From Hepsetus odoe (Eukaryota; Chordata; Actinopteri; Characiformes; Hepsetidae), in contig CM029367.1 of NCBI GenBank assembly GCA_017165825.1, forward strand, positions 25,637,607-25,701,606: a DNA stretch of 64,000 bases, read 5' to 3'. Under the pieces are notes generated by a model, which worked only from the letters and a program-made list of their open reading frames with translations, was not told where the DNA came from and searched no databases. Made by a program: the position numbers and the translations under genes. This document shows, one piece after another, positions 12,556 through 25,300 of the stretch (positions are counted from its first letter, which is position 1; the number at the start of each line of letters is the position of its first letter).

Positions 12556-12622
12556 GTGTTCCTGTTAGTCAAAACAAGGTTGAAATTCTAAACTGCATCA
12601 GCTTCGTACACTTTCACTAAAA

Positions 12623-12647
12623 CACACACACACACACACACACACAG
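12623..12647. repeat. (CA)n microsatellite
   Basis: About 12 CA units directly upstream of the map3k21 CpG patch, followed by a short (ACAG)/(GA)-rich stretch. Confidence 0.9.
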
Positions 12648-12659
12648 GGGGAAAGCAGA

Positions 12660-14035
12660 CAGACAGAGTGAGAGAGTCTTCCATTTCTCTATATTGATAG
12701 GGAAGATTTTATTTTTCCAGGGTAATGACATGATCATTAATGTAATGGTGATGATAATGGTAATGATATAACATGAATGAAACCTAAATAAACTTGTGTT
12801 TTGCTTTTAGTTTATCATCAACAGACACTTTAAATGACACAGATATGCAAACACTTCTTGCAGGAAATTCATATCCAACGTTGGTTTTGAAAATCCATCA
12901 TTATTCAGTTAGTATTAAAGCCCTCAGACAGTAAGATGCCCCTAATATTGTATAATGTAGTTTGTAACAACAACAACACCAACAACAATATTGACAATTA
13001 TTATTATAATTTATGCATAGTGTAAAAAAGAGCAAATCTATGTAAATGGTCATAACTATGATAATTGGTTACACATTCAGCCATCAATCATCATCAGATC
13101 AAATGATCTTATTTTATAGCAAGTTACATTCATTTGATGTCTGTGGATGAAAAAAATCTGATAGAAAAATATTGTTATTTTACTCTATTCTCATAAATTG
13201 GTTTGTGAAATATTTAAGTTACATTAATAACTGGTTCATTTTTTTTAAATATGCAAACTTATAATTCTTCACTGCAAGAATTATGACATATATATATTCT
13301 TAAAAAATCATTCTTCAAAAAACAAAACAAAACATGGTAACAATTGTAAGATAGTGATTTATATTAATAAAATAAAATCATGCTTTGAATGCTTTTATTT
13401 ATGGTCAGGGAAGCAAATAAAATAAAATAAAAAGCAATTAAAAGTCACTGTTGCCAAAAGGCTATTCCACGCCGCAGAGGGTATTCTTAATGTGGGCAGT
13501 TGTATATTTCAGGTTTTGCTGGAAAACTGCTCCCACGTCGCCTCTCCTTTGCAAAATAAAGCTGTGATGTGACCCATGACGTCAACTCTCAATATTTAAA
13601 TGTCATCCATGCTTGAGCTACACACACCAAGGCTTGAATCTCACCAGAGGCTGATATTTACAGTCACTTTGACGGGGTCAGTCTGAAAAACTTTGAAAAT
13701 ACAAAAATATGCAGTAGCATGTAAACACTGTTGTCAAAACACAAAATAAGCACATGTAAAATAAAAAAAATAATACGTCTACCTGATTCAGTTTTGGGTA
13801 TTGCCCAGTAAAAGGCTAAATGAAAAAAAAAAGATGTATTAAGCATAAAATACACCGAAATATGTTAACATTGCTGTCTAATAAAAATATAAGAAGATAA
13901 AAATATAGTAACTAAAGTGTAGCAAACTCAGTGTGGCCTTTTACATGGTTAAATAAATGTTGAACAAAAATGTGTAAATATGTAAGTACATACATATGAA
14001 TAAAATTAGAGTAATAACTTGATTGGTTAGTTTGG
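12660..14035. other. AT-rich spacer between the two divergent promoters
   Basis: No gene is recognised. It holds short A/T runs and ACA/AAT simple-sequence patches. A small less AT-rich island at about 13460-13580 contains a TGACGTCA-like word (CATGACGTCAAC near 13577), a possible CRE/ATF site. Confidence 0.5.
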
Positions 14036-14039
14036 GTAC

Positions 14040-14368
14040 AGTGACCCAGCTGAGCTCAGCCTCCTCTCCTCTGATGCTCATGGACCACTAACCAGCCAAT
14101 CACAGAGTAGGAGGGCGGGGCTTGTTCCAATACGGGTGGGGAAAAGGCATCCTTCTTTTGGCACCCGCACTCTGGCATGGCTGAGCGGCGTTCACTGCAG
14201 CAAACGCTTCGCCTCATAATGGCCTTCAGGACGGCGGTCAGCGCTCAGCCTGCACACCTCGGCGCGGCTTAGGGAAGCGGCGAGCATGTCATCTGTAGAG
14301 GAAAGCCACGGAGAGAGGGCGGTCTTTATTCTCCCACGATGCTGCGGGTTTAGCACTAGCCTGTAAAC
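14040..14368 (+). promoter_or_regulatory. pcnx2: pcnx2 CpG-rich promoter and 5' leader with upstream ORFs
   Basis: A CCAAT box (14096-14100), a GC box GGGCGGGGC (14113-14121) and a second CCAAT (about 14127) precede a CpG-rich stretch that runs into the start codon. No TATA box is visible, as expected for a CpG promoter. The leader carries upstream ATGs at 14177 (31 codons, stop 14270-14272), 14286 (26 codons, stop 14364-14366) and 14339 (4 codons, stop 14351-14353). The main ATG at 14369 has a good Kozak context (A at -3, G at +4). The transcription start is not known. Confidence 0.6.
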
Positions 14369-15157
14369 ATGGGCTCACAGGTGGTCCAGACGCTGCGGCA
14401 GGGCGTGTGGGCTTCACTGACCGGAGGCTGGTACCATGACCCGGACCAGAACAAATTCAACAACTCCTGCCACCTCTACCTCTGGCTCTTCCTGCTGGTG
14501 CTGCCCCTCTCTCTGCATCTGGTGAGTAACGATTCCTCAGCTGGAGCACAGAAACGAGCTTTAACCGCATCCTTACAGAGGGACCCCTAAAGGAGGGACA
14601 TACAGCAGCACACGGTGCATGAGGGGTGTGTGAGGAGGGTGTGAGGGGTGTGTGAGGGGTGTGCTGAGTGTTCCGGGCCTGGCTGTAGGTCCTGGGCTGG
14701 CAGCAGCCTGGCATTGGCGCATTATTGCTCTGCAGACTGAGAGCAGCTGGTTGATGGATGTGACCAGGCATGGAGGAGGAGAACTGAACAGCACGTGTGT
14801 CTGTATTCTTCACCTAAAGAGCATGACACATTAAACGTCATGGTTTATTATTGTTGTTATTATATTGTTGTTTTATTATTACTATTACTATTACTATTAT
14901 TATTATTATTATTAATCACTATAATAATAATAACATTAATAATTATAATAACATATAGGAGTGGCATTATTTTAGAAGTAATAGCTGTTATCGTATGATT
15001 ATATTTTATATTGTTTTATTATTATTAGTATTATTATCAACAACAACAACAATAATAATAATAATAAATAATAATAATTATTATATTATTAAAATCTAAT
15101 AATAAATAGTAAAATAGTAGAATTACGACTACTACTGATTCTTCTTCTTCTATTTTA

Positions 15158-15190
<33 letters not shown>

Positions 15191-16324
15191 TTATTATTAT
15201 AATTATCCTCCAAGGGGCATTATAAAAAAAAAACTGAATACTAACTAAATTCATTATTATTAAGGCTAATATTTTAATCAATAATTAAATACCGCACTGC
15301 TCTGAATTGTGTATAAATTTAATTTCTTTTTTGGATATTTCAATCCTAATCTTTCATTTATCGTTTCATAATCCTTCTAAAGGTCAATACAAACAGTCTT
15401 GAAAGCAATGTTTATTGTTCCTTGTTCTTTTTTGTAACATCATGTTTGCTCTGTGCAGGGCTTAATTAAGTAAAAAAAAAAAGAAAAAAAAGATGTATGT
15501 ATGTGTTATTTATATTCAAGTCTTTTTGCTTTTACCATTTTGCTCTTGGATGGCATTACAGGCTCAGTGCTTTTGTGCTCAGAAGATTTAGATCAGCTGA
15601 TCTAGTTCTGATAGCCTTGCATTTGATTTACTGTACTGTGCAGAAGTCTTGACCCCCCCCCGTCCTGTCTTCATATTTTGCTTCTAAAATGCTAAACATC
15701 ACTGTATTCGTAATGTGTTGCTGAGGAACAGTTCTCCAGGCTATCTGAAGCAGAAAGATTTTATCTCTCATTTTCAGTTCAGTCTCTGTTCCTGACCTGA
15801 TTCAGGGGATTGTTTTTGGTTTGTAAAGTCACACTCTGATCTACATACGGATCATTCTCCTTCAGCAAGGCTGGAGCGTGAGCACTGCAAAAATGGCAAG
15901 AAAGCTTGTTTAAGAGGGATCAGACTGTGCTGAAGAATAGTAATTCTTCAATTCTTCTTCAATATTGACTTTAAAGCTTATTAAAATGATAAAGAATCTC
16001 TTTGTTTTATATTGTGTTAAATGCATGTTTGCACATTGCAATAAATCACTGTACCTACTGTCTCCATGAGTGAATCTCTGAGTGTGTGTTTTTGCGTGTT
16101 TCCTTTACCTCTCTTCCTCAGGCTCTACCACCTACTACTTTGGCCCTGAGTATATACTGCAGCTCAGTCACCGTCTTCTTTATCCTCATTAAAATGGTGA
16201 ACTATCGGCTTCATTTGATGTTTGATGAAGGCGACATTGTGGCCCAGAATAGCATGTCTGACATCAGCAAAGGCGCAGACAAGAAAAGTAATGCTTCTGA
16301 CTCCTGCCTGCCAGCCAGCCTGAG
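14369..16324 (+). CDS. pcnx2: pcnx2 exons 1-2: N-terminal membrane hairpin
   Basis: Exon 1 (14369-14521) encodes MGSQVVQTLRQGVWASLTGG then WYHDPDQNKF, the family hallmark N-terminus, and a hydrophobic helix (about residues 36-51). Exon 2 (16122-16324) gives the second helix (ALSIYCSSVTVFFILIKM, about 59-77) followed by YRLHLMFDEGD. Junction CATCTG|GTGAGT to CTCAG|GCTCTA is phase 0. Together they form two closely spaced transmembrane segments before a long soluble region. Confidence 0.95.
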
Positions 16325-19300
16325 GTAAGACACAACAGTATCGCTCCTCTGGAGGGAAGACGATCCATTATTTATTTATTTATTTATGTTTGTTTGTATG
16401 CTCGTGAATAATGAAACACTATTAGTACATGTGCACACAGTGTAATAGCTGCCAAAAGAAGAAAGCAGATTTCCTCTTGTTTGAAACCGATGTGAATACT
16501 GCTCTGGATTAACCTAGAACTGGCCCAAGATCATCTTTCTCACTCTCACAGTGTTCTGTGCATGGTGTACCCCTGGAATAACTTTTTCTCTCTCTCAGAA
16601 AAAGCAGCACAGTGCCTGATAGTGTCACCATGGCAGTGCTGACCAGAAACAGACCAAGTCCAGTAATCCAAGTGACAGTGAAACAGACTGAAACAGACTC
16701 TGGACTGATCGGGGTGAGAGGTCTATGGTCTCGTTAGTCTTTCATCAAGAGTTACTTTTGAATATACTGTTCAGTACCAGTTGTTCAGATGCCTGAATGG
16801 CTCTTAAACGTTACTTTTTTATTTTAATTGAATTGCAGGAATGCCCAAAGGATGATTCAAAGAACACAGAAGGTAAATGAAAACCCTTTATAGGACTAAA
16901 TATACTAAATAAGGGCAGCGGTGGCCTAGCGGTTAGGGCGTTAGCCGCATGATCGGAGGATCGGGGGTTCGAACCCCTTCCCAATAGGTTGCCCTGAGGT
17001 ACCCTTGAGCAAGGTACCGTCCCTGTCACTGCTCCCCGGGCGCTTTCAATAGCTGCCCACTGCTGCACGGGTTTGAGTGTGCATGGGTTAAATGCAGAGG
17101 TCCAATTTCGTTGTGGTTCATGTGTGCTGTGCCATGACCTCGCAATGACAAGGGTAGTCACTTTCACTTTCATATGACCTTGGTGCATGACCACCTACAG
17201 TTCACATGTTTTTTTATGTATATTTTTTTCTCCAATTGGGCAGCGGTGGACTAATGGTTAGGGAGTTTGGCCCCGGATCGGAAGATTGTGGGTTCGATTC
17301 TCTCACCAGTAGGTTGCCCTGAGGTACCCTTGAGCAAGGTACCGTCCCCATCACTGCTCCCCGGGCACTTTCAATAGCTGACCCTAATGCACGTGTGTGT
17401 ATGGGTGAAACGCAGAGGTTTAATTCGTTGTGTTGTGCTGTGCTACGTTTCACAATGACAAGGGTTGTCACTTTCACTTTCTAGAAGCTGGTTTTATCCA
17501 GGTCTTCTACAATATGAACACTTTTGGAGCATTTGGGTAATGCCAGATATGATGAGCATTCCTAAAATATGCTTTTTATATGCAAACAAAAGAGAAAGTG
17601 GTCATTAATGACTTTCCGTCTGAATGTATGTGGCAATAGACAGAAGCAGAGAGCTCCAGATTGCTAGGAATTAAAATCTAATCTGTAGCAAGTCAGTGCA
17701 GGGCAATATTAAGCAATGAATGTCGTAGCAAACAGGTTATGTGTTGAAACGTTTTATGATGGTTAAATGTCAGACGATAGAAATAATCAGCCTTTTGATT
17801 TGGTTAAAAAAACATTAGTGACACTTCAACTATAGTCTTATAGTCTCTAGGCTTGTTAGGGACTGGTTAGAGATTAGGCCCCATAATTGGAAGCTTGTTG
17901 GACCAGTTGGTGCCCTGAGGTCTTGATCAATGTAATGTCCCCAACATTGCTCCCTGGGCGCTGGATATAGCTGCTGTCTGCTTCACTGTTGGGGTACTCA
18001 CTGTCACTGTATAAACTGCCTATTCACTTCTCTAAAACTCCTTTGTGGATTTTGCAGGCCCTGATGATTCTTCCTCTCTGAAGAAGTCCAAAGGGAGGAG
18101 AGAAGCTGAAGAGAAACTGACCCCTGAAGATGCATTCAGCCCTAACACTGACCAGTCTGCCCCCCTCTTGCAAGGAGAGCAGAGGCTGCCAACTCATGGA
18201 GACACTGCAGATGAAGGGCTGCCTCCTTCTGATGGTAGTGAGGAGGAGAGTGATGAGGAAGCAGAAAAAAAGAAAGTTTCAACCCTGGACCCCAATAACA
18301 ACAACCCATCCCCAGAGTTAACACAAGAAAGGGAAGAGCAGGAGAAGCCAGGGGAGACTTACTGCTCGGATGAAATTGCAGTGGTGCTGATGGACAACTC
18401 GGGGCAGTCAGCTCAACTAGATGACAGCGATACAGTGAAGATCATCATCACCATGAGCTGTGACCCACAGACAGCGGCTGAACTGGAGGAGTCAGTCAAG
18501 CTCAGCATAATGGAGTCAGCTCAGTCTCAACTGGCCCAGCAGGAAGTGGCTGGGGGGGACTGTCCTGTTAAAATCCCAGTCATTACCTTTGATTCACCCC
18601 ATGAACAGGAGGAGGAAGAAAAGATGGCCTGTGCTGAAGATGAAAAAGAAGACAAACCCATTCCTAGTGAGATACCTGCTCAGCAAGAGTCTGTGGAACA
18701 TAAAGGGCATGTCTTAAATCAGCTAATTGGCCCCAAATCCGCCCAGGATGGCCAAGAAGCATTGTCCAATGAACATCAAGTGGAGAATCTAAGCCCACAG
18801 CTGACTTATAACAGCTCTTCAGGGATTGATGTGCACTCCCATCCAGATGAAAATGATCCAGCTGAGCTGAGGTCAGAGACTGAAGGATTCCTGCAAATTC
18901 CTTCTAGTTTCAGAAGGGTTGGTGTAGGAGGAAGGACTCATGTAAGAGGACTCAGCATTGACAGTGGAAGGGATGCTGTCTTCCTTGAAAATCAAGGCAA
19001 AGAAAAGCCGCAAACCATGACCTCCTCCAAGTCAGACTTAGAGGCCAAAGAGGGCCAGCTGCCCAACGAGTCCAATTTTGTGGAGTTTATTTCTATGTTG
19101 GAGTCCATCAGCAATACCAGAGGTATTGGAGGCAAGCAGGGAGAAGACAGAGCTAAAGAAGACGAGAAAGACAAAAATTATGGTTTGTTTTTAATTGTGT
19201 TTGGACAGGGTAAACCAATGGATAACCAGAATGTCATACTTAAGAATTCTTGGTAGAAGAACACATCTAGTCATAAAAAAGGGTAAAATGCATGTAACCT

Positions 19301-22300
19301 ATGTTAAAATACCAGTATTGGGCCTGCTTTACAAATAATGATAAACTGGGAGAATAGATGGATCTAAGACTGCTCCTACAGGTTTTTAGTGGGGCTTAAT
19401 TTTTGAAATTGGAATTGACAATGCAAAGCCTTGTGGTGGTCAGTGAACCATATTTTTCATGCTTTGCAGCAATGTCTCCAAAGGCAACCCATTCATGTGC
19501 TCAAAATAATTTATGGGTACTTTGTAAAATCTGTGATGACATGGATCCAAATAAGGTTCCTTAGGTATTTGGGGGAAAAAAATCACAATATAGGTATGAT
19601 TTTTTAAAAATATATATTTTATTCCCCTTTAAAAGAATCACATGTCCGGCTCCCTGAATTCCCTTTATTATTACCATAATAATAGAGTTGGGATTTTCCA
19701 GGCATTAATTCATTATCAGAATTTTGAAGGTTAACAATCTTTTATCCTTTTTCATTGATATCCTTTGATATTATTTAACATTGATATGATTAATTACTTT
19801 TTTTTTCCACCAAGGCCCCCAATTTTTCTCAAGGCCATCTATATGCATTTTGAAGTTTGTCTACAGCATAGATTTTTTTGTTTCTACTGATCTTCTTCTT
19901 AGAGGACACTAAGGTGGTTGTGAAGTGCTCAGAAAATGGAGACGGAGCTGGACAGCAGGACCGTCCTTATCCTCCGAGCAGTCTGGTTACGGACACATTG
20001 CACGCCATTCCAGAGAAACTGATTCCCATAGTCTCTCCTGATAGGTAAGGATTATAAGATTCTCGGCAGGCATCATTATTGCTAACTGCTAATGTGAAGA
20101 GCTTTGGGATTATTTGCAATGTTTGAAAACCTTCCTCAGGTTACTGACCACACTGATGTCTTTAGGGTTCAGATTAGGATTCAGTTTGTCTCTACACTTG
20201 AAGAACAGGGAAGTAAGCTCCTGTCAACAGATATCATATTGAATTTCAACATGAAATGAAAACATTTTCAAGTTATGCAGCAACTGTAATTCTTGAAAGG
20301 CAGTCAACTGTATTGTATTCAACAACACTCTCTGAAGAAAATACAAGGATCCTCCCCTTGTAGCCATATAGCAACTTCATCTTAGCTGGAGGTCAGATCC
20401 TCCACTGCATGATAGACAGTATTAAGCTGCAGGTGATTAGTAAAGATCCATAAGTTCTGAAAAAAATCTCTTTCTTTTCCAGTCCTCAGACTGATAAGGA
20501 GAGGGATCCGGACTATGATTCCCTGCCCTCTCAGACCTCTCAGTCAGAGAGTTCTATGCTTCAAATCATCTGTAGGCCAGAAGCAACGTCCAAAGAGGAG
20601 GCATACACCTTTCACACAGTCCACAGTATGGAAATGCATATATATTCATATACTATATACTAAAGTAATCACCATATCACAATTATTTAGTTCAAGACTA
20701 AAGATCTGAAGATGGACCTCATATTTTTTTGAATGGGGTTTGACTAACAGGAGATGTCCTGATGTTGTTGTTTTTTAGGAGATAGACCTCGAAAGCTGTA
20801 CAATGAAAGAGCATTAAATTTACCGCTTGGAGCTGAACTCATCACAGGCAACATATGGTATCATTGAAGGACTGTAAAGTGTTGTGTTTCCTCAGAAAAT
20901 CCCAAAATGCTACACTGATACTGAATAATTGAGTGTGGATTTCAAAATGTGAACAGAGGGTGATTACTTTTCTCCTGTTTCAAAAGCAAACACAAAATGC
21001 GTGATCATTTTTATCTTTCCTCTGTTAGTGATCTTCTATCCACATCTTCAAACTCTGAGTGCCAGGATGGTTTAGTGGGTGGGCACTCCGACTGCCCCTT
21101 CCAGCGCCGCATCATTCCAACCCACCGCCTCCGGCCCAGGAGGACCCACCCAGAGATCTTCCAGGCAAGAAATCTCTTTGCATGGTCTTCACTGACAGGA
21201 GAATAGAAACAGGGAAATGCATTAAAAAATCCATAAAAAAACTGAATTATGATTTTTTCCTAAACCATGACATTTCACTCATCAGTTATATTTAAAGTTA
21301 GTTTTGTAAAAGAAAGGACTGAAAGGTTTTTGTTTGGTTCTGTGGTTTGCTTGCAGGAGGAGGACTCTCTTGATGAATCCTCTGACACAACTACTCAGGA
21401 AAAGCCCTCTCGCAAGCTCTATTATAAGCTTAAAGTTTTTCCTGGGAGATGGGTCAACATTTTGTATGACCGGTTAACCTTGCAGGCACTACTAGACAGG
21501 TGAGCAAACTGTTGTCTTATGCAAACTTTGCACCTGATGCATCTGAAACAAATAAGCGTATTGCTTCTTTTGCAGGAATCATGCTGTTAAGGAGAACATG
21601 GTTGCTGTTTTCTTAGCATTCCTGGTAGCTTTTCTGGGATTTGTGCTTCTAAACCAGGGCTGCTTCAAAGACTTTTGGGTTTTCCAGTTTTGCCTCGTCA
21701 TTGCTAGCTGTCAGTACTCCTTGTTAAAGGTAGGGTAAAGATTATTTTTGCTGTTGCTATTAGTGAACTTGATGTTTTGTTTTGGGCTAAAACTGTTCAT
21801 GCTTTTCAGAGTGTTCAGCCAGATGCAGCTTCACCTACTCATGTGAGTTCAACAGAAACACAAACTGAAGAGTCCTGAATATGGTGATGAGTGGATTAGC
21901 TGAATATGATGATTACTCGGGTCTTACAACGCTTTCATGGATGTTCTTTTCAGGGACATAATCAAATTGTTGCCTATAGTCGAGCTGCTTATTTCTGCTT
22001 GTTCTGTGGCCTTATTTGGATTTTGGAGTCAGTGCTGAAAAGGCCAGACCTCCCTGTGTCCACCATGTATGGCATTACAATTGTAATGTCTGACACCCTC
22101 CGAATTATGCAAGATGTTTTAATTGGTAAGCATTTTTTTAAGAAGGTAAAGCAGGTCATGTTCACGTTATTAAGTATCTTTTCATCCAAGGCATTTAAAG
22201 GCTTGTTGCAGTTGTAAGAAACTAAAAAGCAAAATAAAAGATGCTGCTTTTTGCTCCTTTAAGAGAGGAAGATGCGTGTATTTTGAGTTATGTGTGTATT

Positions 22301-25300
22301 TTTGTAGTGGTCAGTATTACTCTTTTTATTTTTTATTTTTTTGGAGATGCCTGACTTTCATTTTGTTCTTTTGCAGGGTTTACGTACTGCTTCCCAATAA
22401 GCTTTCTTTTTGGCCTTCTCCCACAGATAAACACATTTTTTATTTACTTTTTAGAGCAAATAGACATGCACTTTTTTGGTGGGACAGGTTTGTATCAGTT
22501 TTGTATGTTCTTGTAGATATTATAAACATGTAAGGACGTTTTCATTGATTGTTCTTTTCTGTTTAGCTGCAACCGGACTCCATTCAGCCATCTACAGCAT
22601 AGGGAGGAGTCTTGTGGTGTTAACTTTACTGTATGGATTCTGTTTTGGTGCTCTGAAGGTTTGTTTTTTTAATCATATTGAAATCAGTAAGAAAAACAGC
22701 TTAGCTACATGGCTATATACACTTTTATATATACATAGATGTATAGATTATTGCCATTTTAACAAAAGTCAAGTCATTTTACAACTTTCTTACTGTCTGC
22801 TTTTATTTCTCTTAACAAACTAACAGCAGAAAAACCAAAGGGCAGTTTTCTACTGTACTTAGTAATTGAATTAATTGAAATTTAATTAACCGCAATTTAA
22901 TAAGCAATTATAATTTAACGTAATTAACTCAGCATAGGGGGCAGCGGTGGCCTAGTGGTTAGGGCATTGGCCTCATGATCGGAGGATCGGGGGTTCAAAC
23001 CCCTTCCTGATAGGTTGCTCTGAGGTACCCTTGAGCAAGGTGCCGTCCCCGTCACGCTCCTCCCTGCGATGGGCTGGCGACCTGTCCAGGGTGTGTCCCC
23101 CGTCCTTCACCCTGTGTGAGCTGGGATGGACTCCAGCACTCCCCCGCGACCCCACTTGGGACAAGCGGCAGAAAATGACTGACTGACTAACTCGGCATAG
23201 TCAAATCACATTCGATCACAACATGATATTGAGGCCAAAATATAAAGGATGTTTTTCTTTTCACCTACCTTTCTTTCCTACATGCATTACCATTCCACAT
23301 CATTCAAAGTGTGACTTAATGTTTAAAACTTTAGGAGCCGTGGGATGAGCAGCATATCCCAGCCCTGTTCTCCGGGTTTTGTGCCCTCCTAGTGGTCTTA
23401 TCATATCATTTGAGTCGCCAAAGCAGTGATCCCTCAGTGCTGTTGTAAGACCACTTCTTCGTTTGTGCTCTCCTGCGTTTAAGCTTCTCTGTGAATATTA
23501 CACAGCACTTATCTGAAATCTAGAATTAATACATAACTTTTTTCTGTCAGTTCTTTAATTAAGTCCAAACTGATGCCAGTACTGGGGAACAGTGAGGTGG
23601 AGGAAGTGGATACTGATAATCTAGATCCTCTTCCAGAAAAGCTCAGGAGCTCTGTGGTAAGGAGAACAGTTGTAATATATTGCAGATGCAGCATGGCAGA
23701 TTACTGGGATTCAGTTAAACTGTATTATTTGTAATGTTTATGTTTTTTTCCCTTTACAGAGAGAGATTTTACTCTCAGATCTGGTTGTGTGCACTCTTGC
23801 ATCTGTTCTGACTTTTGCAGTTACCGCCAGTACGGTCTTCCTGTCTTTAAGGGTGAGTTTCTTTGACTAAATTATTAGAAAAAGATGTTTAAACATGCCA
23901 GGATCAGAAAGAGGTTTTACACTCTTAGATTACTGTAAATAACTACATTATTTAGTGGCGGGGCAGCGGTGGCCTAGTGGTTGGGGAATTTGGCCCCAGA
24001 TTGGACGATTGTGGGTTCGATTCCATCACCAGTAGGTTGCCCTGAGGTACCCTTGAGCAAGGTACCGTCCTGGTCACTGCTCCACGGGCGCTTTCAATAG
24101 CTGCCCCCTGCTGCACGTGTGTGTATGGGTGAAACGCAGAGGTTGAATTTCATTGTGTTGTGCTGTGCTGCGTTTCACAATGACGAGGGTAGTCACTTTC
24201 ATTTTTTCAGTATGACAAACTGTAAAATTTCAGTTGTAATTCTCTGTGTCTTACAGCCATTTGTCACCATAGTGCTGTATGCTCTGGCAGCAACTGTGGG
24301 GTTTGTTACGCACTATCTGATCCCCCAGCTGCGGAAGCATCATCCCTGGTTATGGATCTCCCACCCTGTTCTTAAGAGTAAGGAGTACTCTCAGTTTGAA
24401 CCCACAGGTCAGTGCTCTCCTTTCCTGTGTCGCATTTCCTCAAAAAAATCAGTGTAACTTCTGAAATGTAGTTGTTCGTTATTAGTATAAATTAACAGTT
24501 GGTGCACAACCCATTGTTCATAATCCATTGTTTAAGGAAACTAGAGCATGACTATGTATATCTTGCTTTTTTTTTTCCCAGAGGATGCTCAGCTGATGTG
24601 GTTTGAGCGCCTCTATGTTGGACTCTTGAGCTTTGAGAAGTACATTGTATATCCTGCCATCGTCCTCAGCGCTCTTACCAATGACGGCTTTGCCCTCAGC
24701 CACCGGAAAAAACTGGGTGTACAGTAAGTGTCTGGACTGAAGTGGATTATAGTTCACACAATTTTCTGACAGTTAAATTAGAGTCTGCATTAGAGTTGCT
24801 TTTACTGGTCCTTTGTAAGGGAGGAATTTGGCCGGGACTCCCATTAGACTTGTAGTAAACTAAAAAGTGAAAAAAGTGAAAGTGACAACCCTTGTCATTG
24901 CGAGGTCACAGCACTGCACACCATGAACCACAACGAAATTGGACCTCTGCTTTTAACCCATGCACACAAACACCGTGCAGCAGTGGGCAGCTATTGAAAG
25001 CGCCCGGGGAGCAGTGACAGGGACGGTACCTTGCTCAGGGGTACCTCAGGGCAACCTACTTGTGAGGGAATCGAACCCACAATCTTCCGATGCGGGGAAA
25101 CTCCCTAACCACTAGGACACCACTGCCACTAGTAATAAATGAAAGGGAGAAGAGAAAAAATAGGCCAAAGTTTTTAATGCAGTTTGCCTAAGCTTATTGT
25201 CCAGGCACAACTAATATTTCTATGTTCATTATTGCAGCTATAATTAAATAGATTTTCTTCTTTCTGAAGACATTTTTAATTATTTGAATATGTAAATAAC

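Noticed and set aside
14795..14998. Leucine/isoleucine-rich small ORF
   Set aside because: It is a translation of the (TTA)n simple repeat in pcnx2 intron 1.
16913..16990. tRNA gene suggested by A- and B-box motifs
   Set aside because: The tRNA-like part is the head of a SINE; it has no paired acceptor stem and is followed by the repeated SINE body and tail. The same holds for the other SINE heads.
16811..17477. Minus-strand ORFs with the shared peptide ESARGAV.GTVPCSRVPQGNLL
   Set aside because: The same peptide recurs wherever a family-A SINE lies (also near 38058 and 39118), so it is SINE sequence, not a gene family.
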